64,000 bases of DNA from Scomber scombrus (lineage: Eukaryota; Chordata; Actinopteri; Scombriformes; Scombridae). Shown here piece by piece: positions 23,848 through 35,395 of this stretch; positions within the stretch are counted from its first letter, which is position 1, and each line of letters opens with the position of its first letter. The translations under genes were made by a program, and so were the position numbers. Under the pieces are notes generated by a model. It made no database searches. It was not told where the DNA came from and saw only the letters and a list, made by a program, of their open reading frames with translations. The stretch spans positions 4,450,581 through 4,514,580 of the forward strand of contig NC_084992.1 in NCBI RefSeq assembly GCF_963691925.1, given 5' to 3'.

Positions 23848-24624
23848 TTAAAACCCATCATTCATGTCGTCCTCCCGGGTCAAATTGACCCCGTCTGTTT
23901 TGACTGTTCCTTCTTTCCTCCCTTCCTTCCTTCTGTCTCTCCTTCCTCCTTCCCTCCTTCTCTCTTTCTTTCCTTCCTCTCTCTTTCGTCCCTTCCTTCT
24001 TTCCTTCCTCCATCCCCCTTTCTTCCTTCCTCCTGTCCTTTCTCCCTCCCTACCTTCTTTTCTTCCGTCCTTCCTTTCGTTTCTCCCTTCCTTCTTTCCT
24101 CCCTTCCTTCCACCCGTCTGTCCTTCCTCCCTCCCTCCTTCTCTCTTTCTTTCCTTCCTCTCTCTTTCCTCCCTTCCTTCTTTCCTTCCTCCATCCTCCT
24201 TTCTTCCTTCCTTCTGTCCTTCCTTTCCTTCCTCCCTACCTTCTTTTCTTCTGTCCTTCCTTTCATTCGTTCCTCCCTTCCTTCTTTCGTCCCTCCCTCC
24301 TTCTCTCTTTCTTTCCTCCCCCTACCTTCCTCCCTTCCTTCTTTCCTCTGTCCTTCTTTCCTTCCTTCCTCTTTTCCCTTCTCCCTCCCTCCTTCCTTCT
24401 TTCTTCCCTCCTTCCCTTCTTTCCTCCATCCTTCCTTCGTTCTTCCTTCCTTCCTTCCTCCCTCCCTCCTTTCCTTCCTTCTTCCTCCCTTCCTTCCTCC
24501 TTTCCTTCCTTCTTCCTTTCCTTCCATCCTTCTTTCCTCCGTCCTTCCTTCCTTTCTTCTTCCTTCCTTTCCTTCCTTCTTCCTCCCTTCCTTACTGGAA
24601 TCGAAGACAACAGGAGGGTTTATT
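23848..24624 (+). mobile_element. TTAA-type element carrying the longest TTCC array
   Basis: TTAA at 23848-23851, then CATGTCGTCCTCCCGGGTCA and AATTGACCCCGTCTGTTTTG as in the element at 18700. The right end reads GAAGACAACAGGAGGG followed by TTTA (24619-24622), a one-base decay of TTAA. The interior is almost entirely a TTCC array. Confidence 0.6.
23909..24597 (+). repeat. Imperfect (TTCC)n array with a ~190-bp higher-order period
   Basis: Nearly 690 bp of pyrimidines. Blocks such as CTCTCTTTCTTTCCTTCCTC followed by a CCTCCATCC block and CCTACCTTCTTTTCTTC recur about 190 bp apart (around 23960-24065 and 24150-24255), so duplication occurred at a scale above the tetranucleotide. Confidence 0.93.
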
Positions 24625-24868
24625 AGGTTGCAATGTGTAACTTCACCACTAGATGCCACTAAATCCTACACGCTGCACCTTTAATTGTCAACAATTGTGA
24701 TAATAGTTAATTCATTGTTGAGGCTGTTAGGCTTCATTCCTTTGTGATGCTAAGTGATCCAGCTGACATCAACTAACATCACCTCATTGTTAGTTGAAGC
24801 CCCAATTTATTGCACCCAGCCGAAAATTAAAAAGTCAGAAACAAAATAAACGATAATGCACTTTATGC

Positions 24869-24990
24869 ACCCACACACACACACACACACAGACACACAC
24901 AGTTGCACAGAGAGGCTTCACAACCAACGCAGAGACAAATGGACAAAAAGCAAAATAGGAAACGCCTTCATGCTGCAGCAACCCTCCAAG

Positions 24991-25084
<94 letters not shown>

Positions 25085-25168
25085 TTACGGAGTCTAAACA
25101 GATAAGAAGCCAGCCATTCCAAGTGTGTGAGTCTATTCTTCCCATACATGAACTCTCTCACTCACTCA

Positions 25169-25209
<41 letters not shown>

Positions 25210-25317
25210 TTTCGTACATAGTGACACGGATTGTAATCACCCACAGACATGACATACATCCTAATAGAAATCTGCCTGAACACAATGCAATGCTTACGGC
25301 AAATGGCCTCAAGATCT

Positions 25318-25364
<47 letters not shown>

Positions 25365-25411
25365 TGTATGTGTGTGTGTGTGTGTATGTATGTGTGTGTG
25401 TGTGTGTGCGT
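24869..25411 (+). repeat. Cluster of CA/TG microsatellites
   Basis: (CA)n at 24869-24900, 24990-25082 and 25171-25208, then (TG)n at 25320-25411 with TATG interruptions. CA and TG tracts face each other across about 110 bp. Confidence 0.95.
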
Positions 25412-25899
25412 GTGTGTTCCTCGTTGTGTGTGATCCTCCATCTCATTTGGTAGCCGCTCAGGGAAAATGTGACTCGAATTCTGATGCGTTTAATTGAAAC
25501 CTGTTTTATCCCCCATTTACCACACTCATCTGTGGAGGATTATGGATGGAGATAGGCGGAGGAAGAGGAGGAGGAGGAGGATGAGGAAGAGTGAAGTAGA
25601 GAGAGGGAGATAAGAATATTGGATGTCTGAGGACGAAGTGAAGAGGAGAAGAAAAGATGTGTTTATCATTCATATTAGTCTGATTTTGTTTCTATTATTT
25701 GTCGTTGGTGCCAAAATACATTGCTACGATTTTTCTGCATTGCATTTCCCAGAGATTACATGTCAAAAAATGTCCAAAAAGTCATGTTTCTAGTTGTTTT
25801 CTGCAGGTGGCGCTCTTCTGATCTGAGTTGAATGAGTTAAATGCACAATACTAATTTTTATGTTGAATCTATTTCCTCCAACTTTTATGTTCAGGTGCT
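25412..25899. other. No gene recognised
   Basis: Purine-rich GAG/GGA stretch at 25553-25620, otherwise featureless. Confidence 0.45.
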
Positions 25900-25903
25900 T
25901 TAA

Positions 25904-26366
25904 AGGTAGGGTTTGTAATGTTGGAAAGCTAGCAGGAAAGCTAGCAAGAGAGCTAGCAAGATTTGAAAATATCACCTCCTCCTGCCTCCTCTAAGTTCCA
26001 CCCCGCTGCTCCCCCTCCCGTCAGTGAGTCCGTCCAACCCACGCCCACCAACTCTGTAGTTCTGCAGAGAAGTGTGCTGTTATTTTCCGGCAACAGCGAC
26101 AGGTGAAGACTGTGCACGTGCGAAGTAGGCAGGGAGAGAGGGGGGCGGATGCAGAACTAGACATGAAGGCACCTGATTGGTTTTTGCTTTTCGGTGCGAA
26201 GAGCATGGATTGGTCGGAGTTTTATCAGTCCTGTGGCTGCCACAGAGGTCTGATTTTTTCCGTTCCTTTTTCTAAAGTCATAATGTATTGATACCTCTGA
26301 TAATAGAAGGACCATTTCACCCAGTATAACAAAAAGTGCTTCTGAACAACATAACATACCCTACCT
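25904..26366 (+). mobile_element. TTAA-flanked MITE (463 bp, AGGTAGGGT tips)
   Basis: TTAA at 25900-25903 and 26367-26370. Tips AGGTAGGGTTTGTAATGTT and AACATAACATACCCTACCT are inverted repeats with about two mismatches. TTAA duplication points to a piggyBac- or Kolobok-type origin. The interior has GCTAGC-containing short repeats near 25928-25962 and no coding capacity for a transposase. Confidence 0.75.
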
Positions 26367-26784
26367 TTAATACACAAAGCTGTACAATATTTATAATTCT
26401 CTTCCCATAATGCACCCTTTCTCAGCATATCGACTGTGTGTTGCCCCTGGGCGGCAAACAGCCTTTCTATGATCCTGAACCCAAAGTGATAAAACATGAT
26501 TTATTCCAACAGAGCAAGGTGACCTCCATCGAAAGCTCAAACCATTCGACACCCGCCGACGACTTTCATATTCTCAACATCCTGTCTGCAACTAATTTAA
26601 TGACTCGAATGTCCAATTTTCTGCGTAATAGCCATGCGGGATCGTGATGTGTGTGAAGTATGAAGTCCTGGATCAGAGCTACAAACAATCCAAATGTTAA
26701 AACTAGACAGATGGCACAGCAGGCTTGAGTGTGGTCATTATGTGGCGAAACACCAACGACAGGCAGATGATTTTGATGGAGTTT

Positions 26785-26945
26785 AAAGGTGACGTATTGT
26801 GCACATTTATAGCTCTATATTTATATTCTGGGGCTCTACTGGAATATCTTTGCATGATTTATAGGCTCAAAAAACTCCTTATTTATCTTATACTGACTCT
26901 TTATGCAGCAGCTCACTTCAGCCTCTGTCTGAAACAAGCCGTTTT
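26785..26945 (+). repeat. Interspersed repeat C, copy 1
   Basis: TTATATTCTGGGGCTCTACTG and the following ~120 bp, including TTATTTATCTTATACTG and the block around CAGCCTCTGTCT, match 61765-61915. Ends are not clear; it may be a MITE or SINE-like fragment. Confidence 0.6.
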
Positions 26946-27046
26946 AGTTCCTGTCTCCTTTGACTTCTTTACCCAGTAAACAAACAGCAAACTAAAATTA
27001 AAGGACAGTGACACCTGCTGGAGATGTGTTGGTACTCGTTCTTATT

Positions 27047-27552
27047 TCTGTCCTTCCTTCCCCCCTACCTTCCTTCCTCTTGTCCTTTCTCCCTCCTACC
27101 TTCCTTCCTTCTGTCTTTCCTCCGTCCTTCCTTCGTTCTTTCCTCCATCTTTCTTTTCCTTCCTCCCTCTTACCTTCCTTCCTTTCTTCCTTCCTTCCCT
27201 CCTTCCTTCCTCCCTTCCTTCTTTCCTCCATCCTTCCTTCCTTCTTTTCCTTCCTCCCTTCTTCCTCCCTTCCTCCTTCTGTCTTTCTTTCCTCCCCATT
27301 ACCTTCCTTCTTTCCTCTGTCCTTCCTTCCTCCCTTCCTCTTTTCCTTTCTCCCTCCCTCTCATTCCATCTTTCCTCCCTTCCTTCCTTCCCTTCCTTCT
27401 TCTTCCCTCCCTTCTTCCTCCCTTCTTTCCTTCCTTCTTCCTCCCTTCCTCCCTCCCTTCCTCCCTCCTTCTTCCTCCCTTCCTCCCTCCCTTCGTCCCT
27501 CCTTTCCTTCCTTCTTCCTTCCTCCCTCCCTCCCTCCCTCCCTTCCTTCCTT
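27047..27552 (+). repeat. Imperfect (TTCC)n array ending in a TTAA-element terminus
   Basis: About 505 bp of TTCC/CTCC units followed at 27553-27577 by GACTCGAGGACAACAGCAGG and a TTAA tip. Only the right end of the TTAA element is preserved; the left flank is unrelated. Confidence 0.92.
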
Positions 27553-27573
27553 GACTCGAGGACAACAGCAGGG

Positions 27574-27640
27574 TTAACCTGATAAGAAGGAGACAGTGTG
27601 CAGTCACAGCTTTGATCATCCTGAACAAATAAACATTGTT
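27574..27640 (+). repeat. Flank shared with 29423-29490
   Basis: AACCTGATAAGAAGGAGACA, then GTGTGCAGTCACAG and CATCCTGAACAAATAAACAT also follow the TTCC array that ends at 29408. The two arrays therefore share a downstream neighbour, indicating duplication of array plus flank. Confidence 0.7.
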
Positions 27641-27948
27641 TTTTACATTATTTCTTTTCTTTTTTAACTCTAAAGGAATAATAATAATAATGACTGCACT
27701 GCGACTTAAGACTCGCCTTCAACTTGAATCTATTTATCCCGTTGTGTTTTTGTTTTGACCCCGAGGCAATGAGCACAAACAGTGTCATCTTAAATGGATT
27801 AAACTTTTATGAGCTTGTAGGCAACAAACAGCCCATAAATGTGGAAACATTTAAAGACACTTTAACAGAAGCCGCTGGGAGAAGTTTGTTTACAATCTAG
27901 TGATTCCTTTTCTAAAAAATGAGATAGAAAGCGAGTATGTGTGATTGT

Positions 27949-28095
27949 CAGGGTTGGGAAGGTAACTATGGCGACGTAATAGGTTACAGATTACTAGTTA
28001 CTCTATTTATAATGTAATAAGTAATGTAACTATTTCAATGACTTCATCAAAGTAATGTAACTTATTACATTTGATGACTTTTCTAATTTTCTAAC
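27949..28095 (+). mobile_element. hAT-like fragment (CAGGGTTGGGAAGGT terminus)
   Basis: CAGGGTTGGGAAGGTAACTA followed by TAATAGGTTACAGATTACTA and repeated AAGTAATGTAACT motifs, typical of a common fish non-autonomous hAT family. The right terminus is not identified. Confidence 0.55.
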
Positions 28096-28131
28096 CAATG
28101 TTTTCAGCTGTTAGGGTAAATGTTCCCTCCA

Positions 28132-28451
28132 TCTGTCCTTCCTTCCTCCTTTCCTTCCTTCCTTCATTTCTTCCTAACTTCCTACCTTCCTATTTTCCTT
28201 CCTTTCTTCCTATTTTCCTTCCTTTCTTCCTTCCTATTTTCCTTCCCTTCTCCTTTCCTTCCTTCCTTCCTTCTGTCCGTCCTTCCTTCCTATTTTCCTT
28301 CCTTTCTTCCTTCCTTCCTTCCTTTCTTCCTTTCCTTCATTTCTTCCTTCCTTCCTTCCTTCCTTCCTTCCTTCCTTCCTCCATTCCTTCATTTCTTCCT
28401 TCCTTCTGTCCTTCCTTCCTTCCTTCTGTCCTTCCTATTTTCCTTCCTTCC
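28132..28451 (+). repeat. Imperfect (TTCC)n array
   Basis: About 320 bp of TTCC units with recurring CCTATTTTCC blocks. Confidence 0.93.
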
Positions 28452-28556
28452 ACAAGAAGCATTAAAAAGCTTATTGTGGAGCTGAATGCGCTATAGGTTT
28501 AAGTTATAGTGATCATACCAATTTTATATATGTGGAAAACATTTTAGCTGATGAGT

Positions 28557-28577
28557 CTCTCTCTCTCTCTCTCTCTT
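28557..28577 (+). repeat. (CT)n microsatellite
   Basis: About ten CT units followed by more pyrimidines and CACAG. Confidence 0.8.
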
Positions 28578-29124
28578 TCTCCATCTCTCTCACAGATTTC
28601 TCAAAGATTGAAAAGACCTTTAAAAGAAAAAAGAAGGGGGAAAAAAAGCCTGACATATCGTTTTTCAAGTCAAACCGCATCTCAGCACTGTGATGTTCTC
28701 TTTATATTGAACTTCTTCTTCTTCTTTTGAACATCAACTGACTCATCCATTCTTTATACCCGCTTTCTGTATGCACTTTGGACATTGTGCAGATATTACA
28801 CACAGATACACGGCGAACACTCACACAGATCTTCTCTATTCTCTCCAGATATAAATCACCAGTGATTGTTTGACAGGCTGCGGAGCCGACAGTGAGCCGT
28901 TTCTCCTCTGCAAGGGCTGCTAAACAAGAACCTGCAATTAAAGACCAGTTTCATTTTGCTTTTTTTTTATTATATTCACTTTACTTTTTTATTCTATGTG
29001 CTTTTGAGGAACGTCACTTGACCTTTATGAGCGGCTAAGTCTAAAAAAAAACATCCATTTCAGCGACTCTGATGGTTTATCTTCAGTTTCAGCTGTTTTT
29101 CTATCCTGGGGAGACTCAGTGGGG

Positions 29125-29570
29125 AAATACTGGACATCTTCTTATTTGGAGAGAACTGCCTGTGTAGCAGTTTCCTCCATCCCCCTTTCTTCCTTCCTTC
29201 CTCCCTCCCTCCTTCTTTCCTTCCTTCTTTCCTCCCTCCCTATTACCTTCCTTCCTTCCTTCACTCCTTCTTTCCTCCGTCCTTCCTTCCCTCCTTCCTT
29301 CCTCCCTTCCTTCTTTCCTCCGTCCTTCCTTCCTTGCCTTCCTTCCTTCCCTCCTTCCTCCCTCCTACCTTCTTTCCTTCCTCCTTTCTTTCCTCCGCCC
29401 TTGCTTCCTGTGTCTCCTTCTTAACCTGTTAAGAAGGAGACACAGTGTGCAGTCACAGCGCTTTGATCGCTCATCCTGAACAAATAAACATTGAACATTA
29501 AACAGTATTGAACTGGACAAATACTGGACATCTTCTTTTTTGGAGAGAACTGCCTGTGTAGCAGTTTCAC
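29125..29570 (+). repeat. ~50-bp direct repeats flanking a TTCC array
   Basis: AAATACTGGACATCTTCTT and the following TTTGGAGAGAACTGCCTGTG and TAGCAGTTTC occur at 29125-29173 and again at 29519-29569 (offset 394). The TTCC array at 29176-29408 lies between them. Confidence 0.85.
29176..29408 (+). repeat. Imperfect (TTCC)n array
   Basis: About 230 bp of TTCC/CTCC units between direct repeats. Confidence 0.93.
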
Positions 29571-29885
29571 TCTCAAATAAGTGAGTATACCAGGAAGGAA
29601 TATAAATGTACCATCTGTCAGGATCAGTTAGGCTGGAAGCTGTCAAAAAGTTAGCGATCAACACTTTCTCAATTTCTTACAGAAAGTCTCCTTTAGTCCT
29701 TTGTTGTAGTTCTGTACTAATAAATGGTCTATTTAATTGGTTGCTGATGTTTTGAATAGAAAATCATATTTTTTTCACAGTTTCAGTCAAAACAGAACAA
29801 ATATAATATTACCCAGTAGTGTTTTTTTTATTTTATTTTACTGTTGAGCAATTTACTTAAAGCTTTTTTTCTCATTTTTGTTTGT

Positions 29886-30248
29886 GAGCATGAGGCGCCC
29901 TCCTGAACCTGTGAACCAATCAACCTGTCAATCACGACGTAGCCACGCCCTAATGCATACCCTGCTTTATCGTCACATATAAAATCAGGGAGGCTAAAAT
30001 GTCCCAAATGAACATCATACTGCATTGAAGAAGGCTTTAAACTAGCGATTGAGACCATAAACACATTTTGAAAACGTTTACTGAGGTTAGAAATCAAGTG
30101 AAAAGTTGGTGAATTCTCCATTGACTTGTATAGAGACGGAAGTCCTTTTGACACCAAAACGGTCGCCCCCTGGTGGCCTTTTGATAGAATGCAGTTTTAA
30201 GTTACTTCCGTGTTGGCCTCATTTCAGAGAACTGGAACTCCCCGCCTG
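29886..30248 (+). mobile_element. MITE family B, truncated copy (363 bp)
   Basis: Matches 8724-9086 through to the terminus CTCCCCGCCTG but lacks the first ~167 bp, including the CATAGACTG tip and the CRE site. No flanking octamer repeat is visible, consistent with later deletion. Confidence 0.8.
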
Positions 30249-32243
30249 ATTTTTAGATATATAATGTCTACATGATATTAACGTCCTGGCAGTTTTCTTC
30301 TTCGCTGCCTTTGTTTGGCACATTTCTGCACTTTTAAGCACAATGCCGCCACCAGCTGTCCATCAGTGGAACAGCATGAGATGTGAAATAATATGACTTT
30401 CATGTGTCACATATATATTTTCCTGTGATTTCATGCCAAACTGTGTGTGTAAGTGCAAGATTAATCTGTTTTCTTTTTGTATCTGACAGATCAATCTCCC
30501 TTTGTGCACATCATTGTTTCATGTTTGCATGATGTACTCAGACGCCGGCACAGAGAAAACATGTGTATATCTAAATCAGATCTTCTTCTGACACGTAATA
30601 ACAATGTGAGAGTATATGTGATTCAGTCGTGTGTCATGATCTGACAGCAGGCTGACAAGGATTTTATTTTCTTCACAACGGGACGCCTCTTGTTTTTCTT
30701 GTATTCCCACATCGTCACATCGGCCCGTTATTCTGAGAGTGTTTGATTGAAAAGAAAATGTATGAATCACTTCCTCTACTGGGAAAATGATCTTTCGGCT
30801 CAGTATGATACCGAAGATTTAGTTTGAGCTCCCTTTCAGAGGAGACAATTCACTTTTGGGTCGAACATTTTCATTTGCCAGGATACTTATCTTGCTTTGA
30901 CTTAATAAACTTGTGATCTGATCCTAGCTGTGCTGGGATTGTGCAGCCTTCACATTTTAGGATTTCATTCAGAATATCTACAATGCCTGGAGATGTGTGA
31001 GGTTTATTTTGTCTTTAACCACATCTGCTCTACACAGCTTTCCCTTCAGTGTCTCAGTGATTCCCTGTTTGTCACAAAAACCAATAAAGAATAATGGTGG
31101 GCATGCTTTCCTCTTTGTTTTTACATGTTTTCGCCCATTACCTGCACGTTTTATTGCATCACTGCCAAACCATTTCCCAAGAATGTCATCACACATAGCA
31201 GGCTACCAGATCATGAGAAAGCTTACAGTATATTACAAGTCTTTTATGCACAGAGCTAATGTGTCTTTAGACAAAAAAAATCCACATAGGTACCAATTTT
31301 AAATACACAGAGCTTGGCACAGGAATCAGTCTTGCTGTGAGGCATCTTCTCAGAGCTGAACCTCTTGAATTCAGGCAATTTCCGACACTGGGATTTGTCC
31401 CCAGACACTTTTGTAAGATCTTTAGCAGCATTTTAACTGCAGGAATCCAGCAGTAGTAGTGTTTATCTCGGAGCGCACAGTTATCAGGTTTGCATTATGT
31501 AGGAAATAGGGAGTGATTTTAACCACATGCCATAATGTCTGGCGTGTTACGTGCTGTACTGTAGCTGACTGCCTTTCAAATCTGAAATGAGAAAGATTAA
31601 GAGAGACGGGGCTAAAGAGAGAGAGAGAGAGATAATGCAGTTATGTTTGCAGAAAGCAGTAAGGTAGTAGGAGTAAGCGGAAAAATGACCAGAAAACAAA
31701 ACTATAAAGTCTGGGCTTTAGTTTGATTTTCCACCTCCTTCCACCGGGTCTCCTTTCAAATGGTTACAGCTGCAGTACTGCTAATATTTCTGGTAATTTG
31801 GGATGTTTGATAACCTGAGGAGAACTTATAAAAAACTCTTTCTCTCAACATCTCAATTATAACAGAAGCAGTTTAGCTAAATGAGAAAAATAAAATTGTT
31901 GGTGGCAAATCAAATTTCTGATTAGGATTGGACTGGGAGGACTTCTTTATTTCTAAAACCCTCCCTGGCTATGGCACTGTCTCAAAGATGATGTTGTCTT
32001 GTGTGCAGTATTTGCATATTGAACAATGCTGGCACTTTCTAATTAAACCTATCTCCATGGTGTTTCCAGATATGCTGGAAACACAAATGCAAATGGGCAA
32101 AAAAAAGGACTTTGAAGCAAACATGCCACTTTTGAAAGAAGAAGTAACACAACTGTAGACTTACAAATGAAAAGGTATATTCTTAAGCAATAAAAACTCA
32201 CAATTACTCAGTTTAATACACAGAGATTCACTGCTATAGCTTT
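30249..32243. other. No gene recognised
   Basis: Unique-looking DNA with a short (GA)n at 31617-31632. The frames at 30997-31302 and 31928-32158 show no recognisable domain. Confidence 0.45.
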
Positions 32244-33335
32244 ACTTGGGCTGGTATCACCACTTGCTTAAAGGAGGCTAACGTTAGATAACATTAGCAG
32301 ACTTTAGATGAATATATATACATACATGCTGACTTTGGACTCCTTCTTATAAGCTCTATTTTGGTTTGGCTTCAAAGTAGTGATGTATAAGACAACGTTT
32401 GGCCAACTCCAATCAATACACAGGAACTTGGTATGACCACTAGCTTAATGGAGGCTAACAATAACAGACTTTTGATTAATATCACCATATAAATGCTCAT
32501 TCTGATGAGCTGTATTTTCGTTTGGCTTCAAAGTAGTGATGTATAAGACAACGTTTGGCCAACTCCAATCAATACCCAGGAACTTGGTATGACCACTAGC
32601 TTAATGGAGGCTAACAATAGCAGACTTTTGATTAATATCACCATATGCTCATTCTGATAAGCTGTATTTTGGTTTGACTTCAAAGTAGTGATGTATAAGA
32701 CAACTTTTAGCCAACTCCGACCCACAGCAACAATACCCAAGAACTTGGGCTGGTATGACTACTAGCTTAATAGAGGCTAACATTAGCAGACTTTAGATAA
32801 ATAGCACCATATATACTGACTTTAGACTCTTTCTGATAAGCTGTATTTTGGTCTGACTATAAGACAACTTTGGCGAACTTCACTCAGCAACAATAACCAA
32901 GAACTTGGGCTGGTATGACCACTAGCTTAAAGGAAGCTAATGTGAGCTAACGTTAGCAGACTTTAGATAAATAGCACCATATCTGCTGACTTTAGAGTCT
33001 TTCTGATAAGCTGTACTATGGTCTGACTATAAGACAACTTTGGCGAACTTCACTCAGCAACAATACCCAAGAACTTGGGCTGGTATGACTACTAGCTTAA
33101 TAGAGGCTAACATTAGCAGACTTTAGATAAATAGCACCATATATACTGACTTTAGACTCTTTCTGATAAGCTGTACTATGGTCTGACTATAAGACAACTT
33201 TGGCCAACTTCACTCAGCAATAATAAACAAGAACTTGGGCTGGTATGACCACTAGGCTAAGGCTAAGGCTAGGCTAACATTAGCAGACTTTAGATAGAGG
33301 AAATAAGCAATAAGCAACAATACCCAGGAACTTGC
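32244..33335 (+). repeat. Tandem satellite, about seven units of 156-177 bp
   Basis: The anchor GGTATGACCACTAGCTTAA (or close variants) occurs at 32253, 32430, 32586, 32752, 32912, 33082 and 33242. Each unit carries AAGAACTTGG, GGCTAAC(GTT)AGCAGACTTT and a GATAAGCTGTA block. Units near 32810-32930 and 32990-33100 are almost identical, while the first and last are divergent, so the array grew from its middle. Confidence 0.9.
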
Positions 33336-33496
33336 ATCAGCATATTCACACCCATGTTGCCAAATATATTTCTTACTTCCCTAATATGAGTGTCATCCAT
33401 TCACAATTCCCTAAAACATTATGCCACTACTCCAGGAAGTTTGTTTTTCAATCTAATTGAGGTAAAATAGATCTGACATTTTTATTGATAACAGCC

Positions 33497-33498
<2 letters not shown>

Positions 33499-33556
<58 letters not shown>

Positions 33557-33567
33557 TGTGTGTGTGC
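33499..33567 (+). repeat. (TG)n microsatellite
   Basis: About 33 TG units with one TCTG interruption. Confidence 0.95.
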
Positions 33568-34430
33568 ATACTGCGCCCTTTCAATCCATTACAGCAAATG
33601 ACAAAAGCAAACACCAGTAATGTCCAATCATTTGCCTGCCATCATTCATTCTCATTTTGGATCACACATACTCACAGAAACAACCATTTATCCAACATCA
33701 TGCTCCCTAATCCGTTCTGTCCTTTCTGAGGTCGGAAGAATAAAATCTATGAGTCCAGACAGACAGCAGCTCAAAATCAATGTTTTTTTTTTACAAATCC
33801 ACAGTCCCTCATCGAGCATCTCTCCTCCAGCTCTAACTAAAGTGACTTTTTGACAGCTTTTGTGAACTGAAAAGACAGGAGTTTATTTATATGGCAAAAG
33901 CTACAAATTGGATCTCACAATGATTTTGAAACTGCATCTTCAATCCCAGCTTCAGATAGACAGCGGATCTTATTGCACTGAATACAAACGTGTGTGCCTT
34001 CTGCTCTTGGGCTCTTGCGGACTTCCATCATATTGTGAAGTGCTAACCGCAATCACATCAAGTCTGTGAAATCCAGCAGGCAACAAAAGGGATAAATTGT
34101 GCTTTGAAATGGGATGTCTGACCTCAGTCATTGCTATGGATATGAGCCAATACCGAAATGTTCATCCAGTAATCCTCTTGAATATTTCACAGAGCCGAAC
34201 TGAAATTTATTGCTAGTCCGTGAGCAATTTTTCTTCCTCGTCTTCTTCGTCGTCCTCCTCTTCCCACATCATCACATCCATATTGCCGTGAATTATGAGC
34301 AATCCAAGTGTAGTGAAGCATGCAGCTGCGGCAGACTCTCAGGAAGTCCACACAAAGCGTGTTTGAGCCCCTCATGGTCGACCTCATTTGATGCATTTGT
34401 GGACTTCTGGATATGAAACATCTACAGTTT
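33568..34430. other. No gene recognised
   Basis: Unique-looking DNA. Confidence 0.45.
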
Positions 34431-34439
34431 ATCTTCCAC

Positions 34440-34812
34440 AATTTTCCATGTGCACTTTATAAAATATGTACACATGGCAACCATATTATGGTAAAGGTTA
34501 TGGAAAGATCAGGATTATGGCAAATACACTGTAGTAGTGTAGTTAGAGTTGTTGAAATAAAGACTTAAAATAGCTTTTCAGTCAAGTAGCAGAAGAGTTG
34601 TTGTGCTTGTTTGCACTTAAAGAAGCCTAAATTACCTCAAAATTAATGTTTATGCTTTCTAAAATATGTGCACATGGCAGTCATATTATGGTAAAGGTTA
34701 TGGAAATATTGGAGATGTAGCAAATAAACTATAGTGGTTTGTTTCAGGTTATTGAAAGAAGCAGTCAAGCAGCAGTTTTTGTATTAAATTACCTCAAAAT
34801 TAATTTTTATGG
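34440..34812 (+). repeat. Diverged tandem duplication (~197-bp unit)
   Basis: AAATATGTACACATGGCA and CATATTATGGTAAAGGTTAT at about 34464-34505 recur as AAATATGTGCACATGGCA and the same CATATTATGG block at 34661-34702. ATTACCTCAAAATTAAT also occurs in both units. Confidence 0.8.
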
Positions 34813-35334
34813 TCGCGACAAAATTTAAAATTATGTAAAAAATAATTGACTTTGGAATAATTGCAATTAGCATCTGCCTACATATAACACTTTCCCAAAT
34901 GTATATATTAATATAACAATTACACCAGTTTCATTGTGCTTAAATTAATTAAACAGTAGAGCATGCATATTAAAAATAAACTGTAAAACACTGGATACTA
35001 TTGTTGTTGTTAGCCTTTTTAATTATTTTGTTGGTATTATTGTAGAAACAAAAAGGATTAATTATATATTAACGTTAAGTACCTGTGTCTCCTTCACCCA
35101 TTTCCATATTTTTAGTTTCAAAACCCCTCACACAGAAATAACAGTAATATGAATTAATTTGGCTTGTTTTAATCCTAACTCATAGGCAAGTCCCCATTAA
35201 AGTTTTATGGCTTTATAAATCTCTCTGTCTCTCTCAGGCTCTTTTTGTCTACTTGGCAGAGCAGTTTTTATATCACATTTTCGGCATTAAACTGTGGCAT
35301 TTCAGGATTGTGCTGTTATTAACAAAACCAGGTC
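34813..35334. other. No gene recognised
   Basis: AT-rich DNA. Confidence 0.45.
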
Positions 35335-35395
35335 AAAATTTAGTATTTGGCCGGTTCTGGCCCACGGGCCTCATGTTTGACATCTCTTTTTTTTC
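35335..35395 (+). mobile_element. hAT-like remnant (GGCCCACGGGCC ... GTTTGACATCT)
   Basis: GGCCGGTTCTGGCCCACGGG then CCTCATGTTTGACATCTC resembles the terminal part of common vertebrate hAT elements that end in GTTTGACACCCCTG. A related end lies at 36549-36619. Confidence 0.4.
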
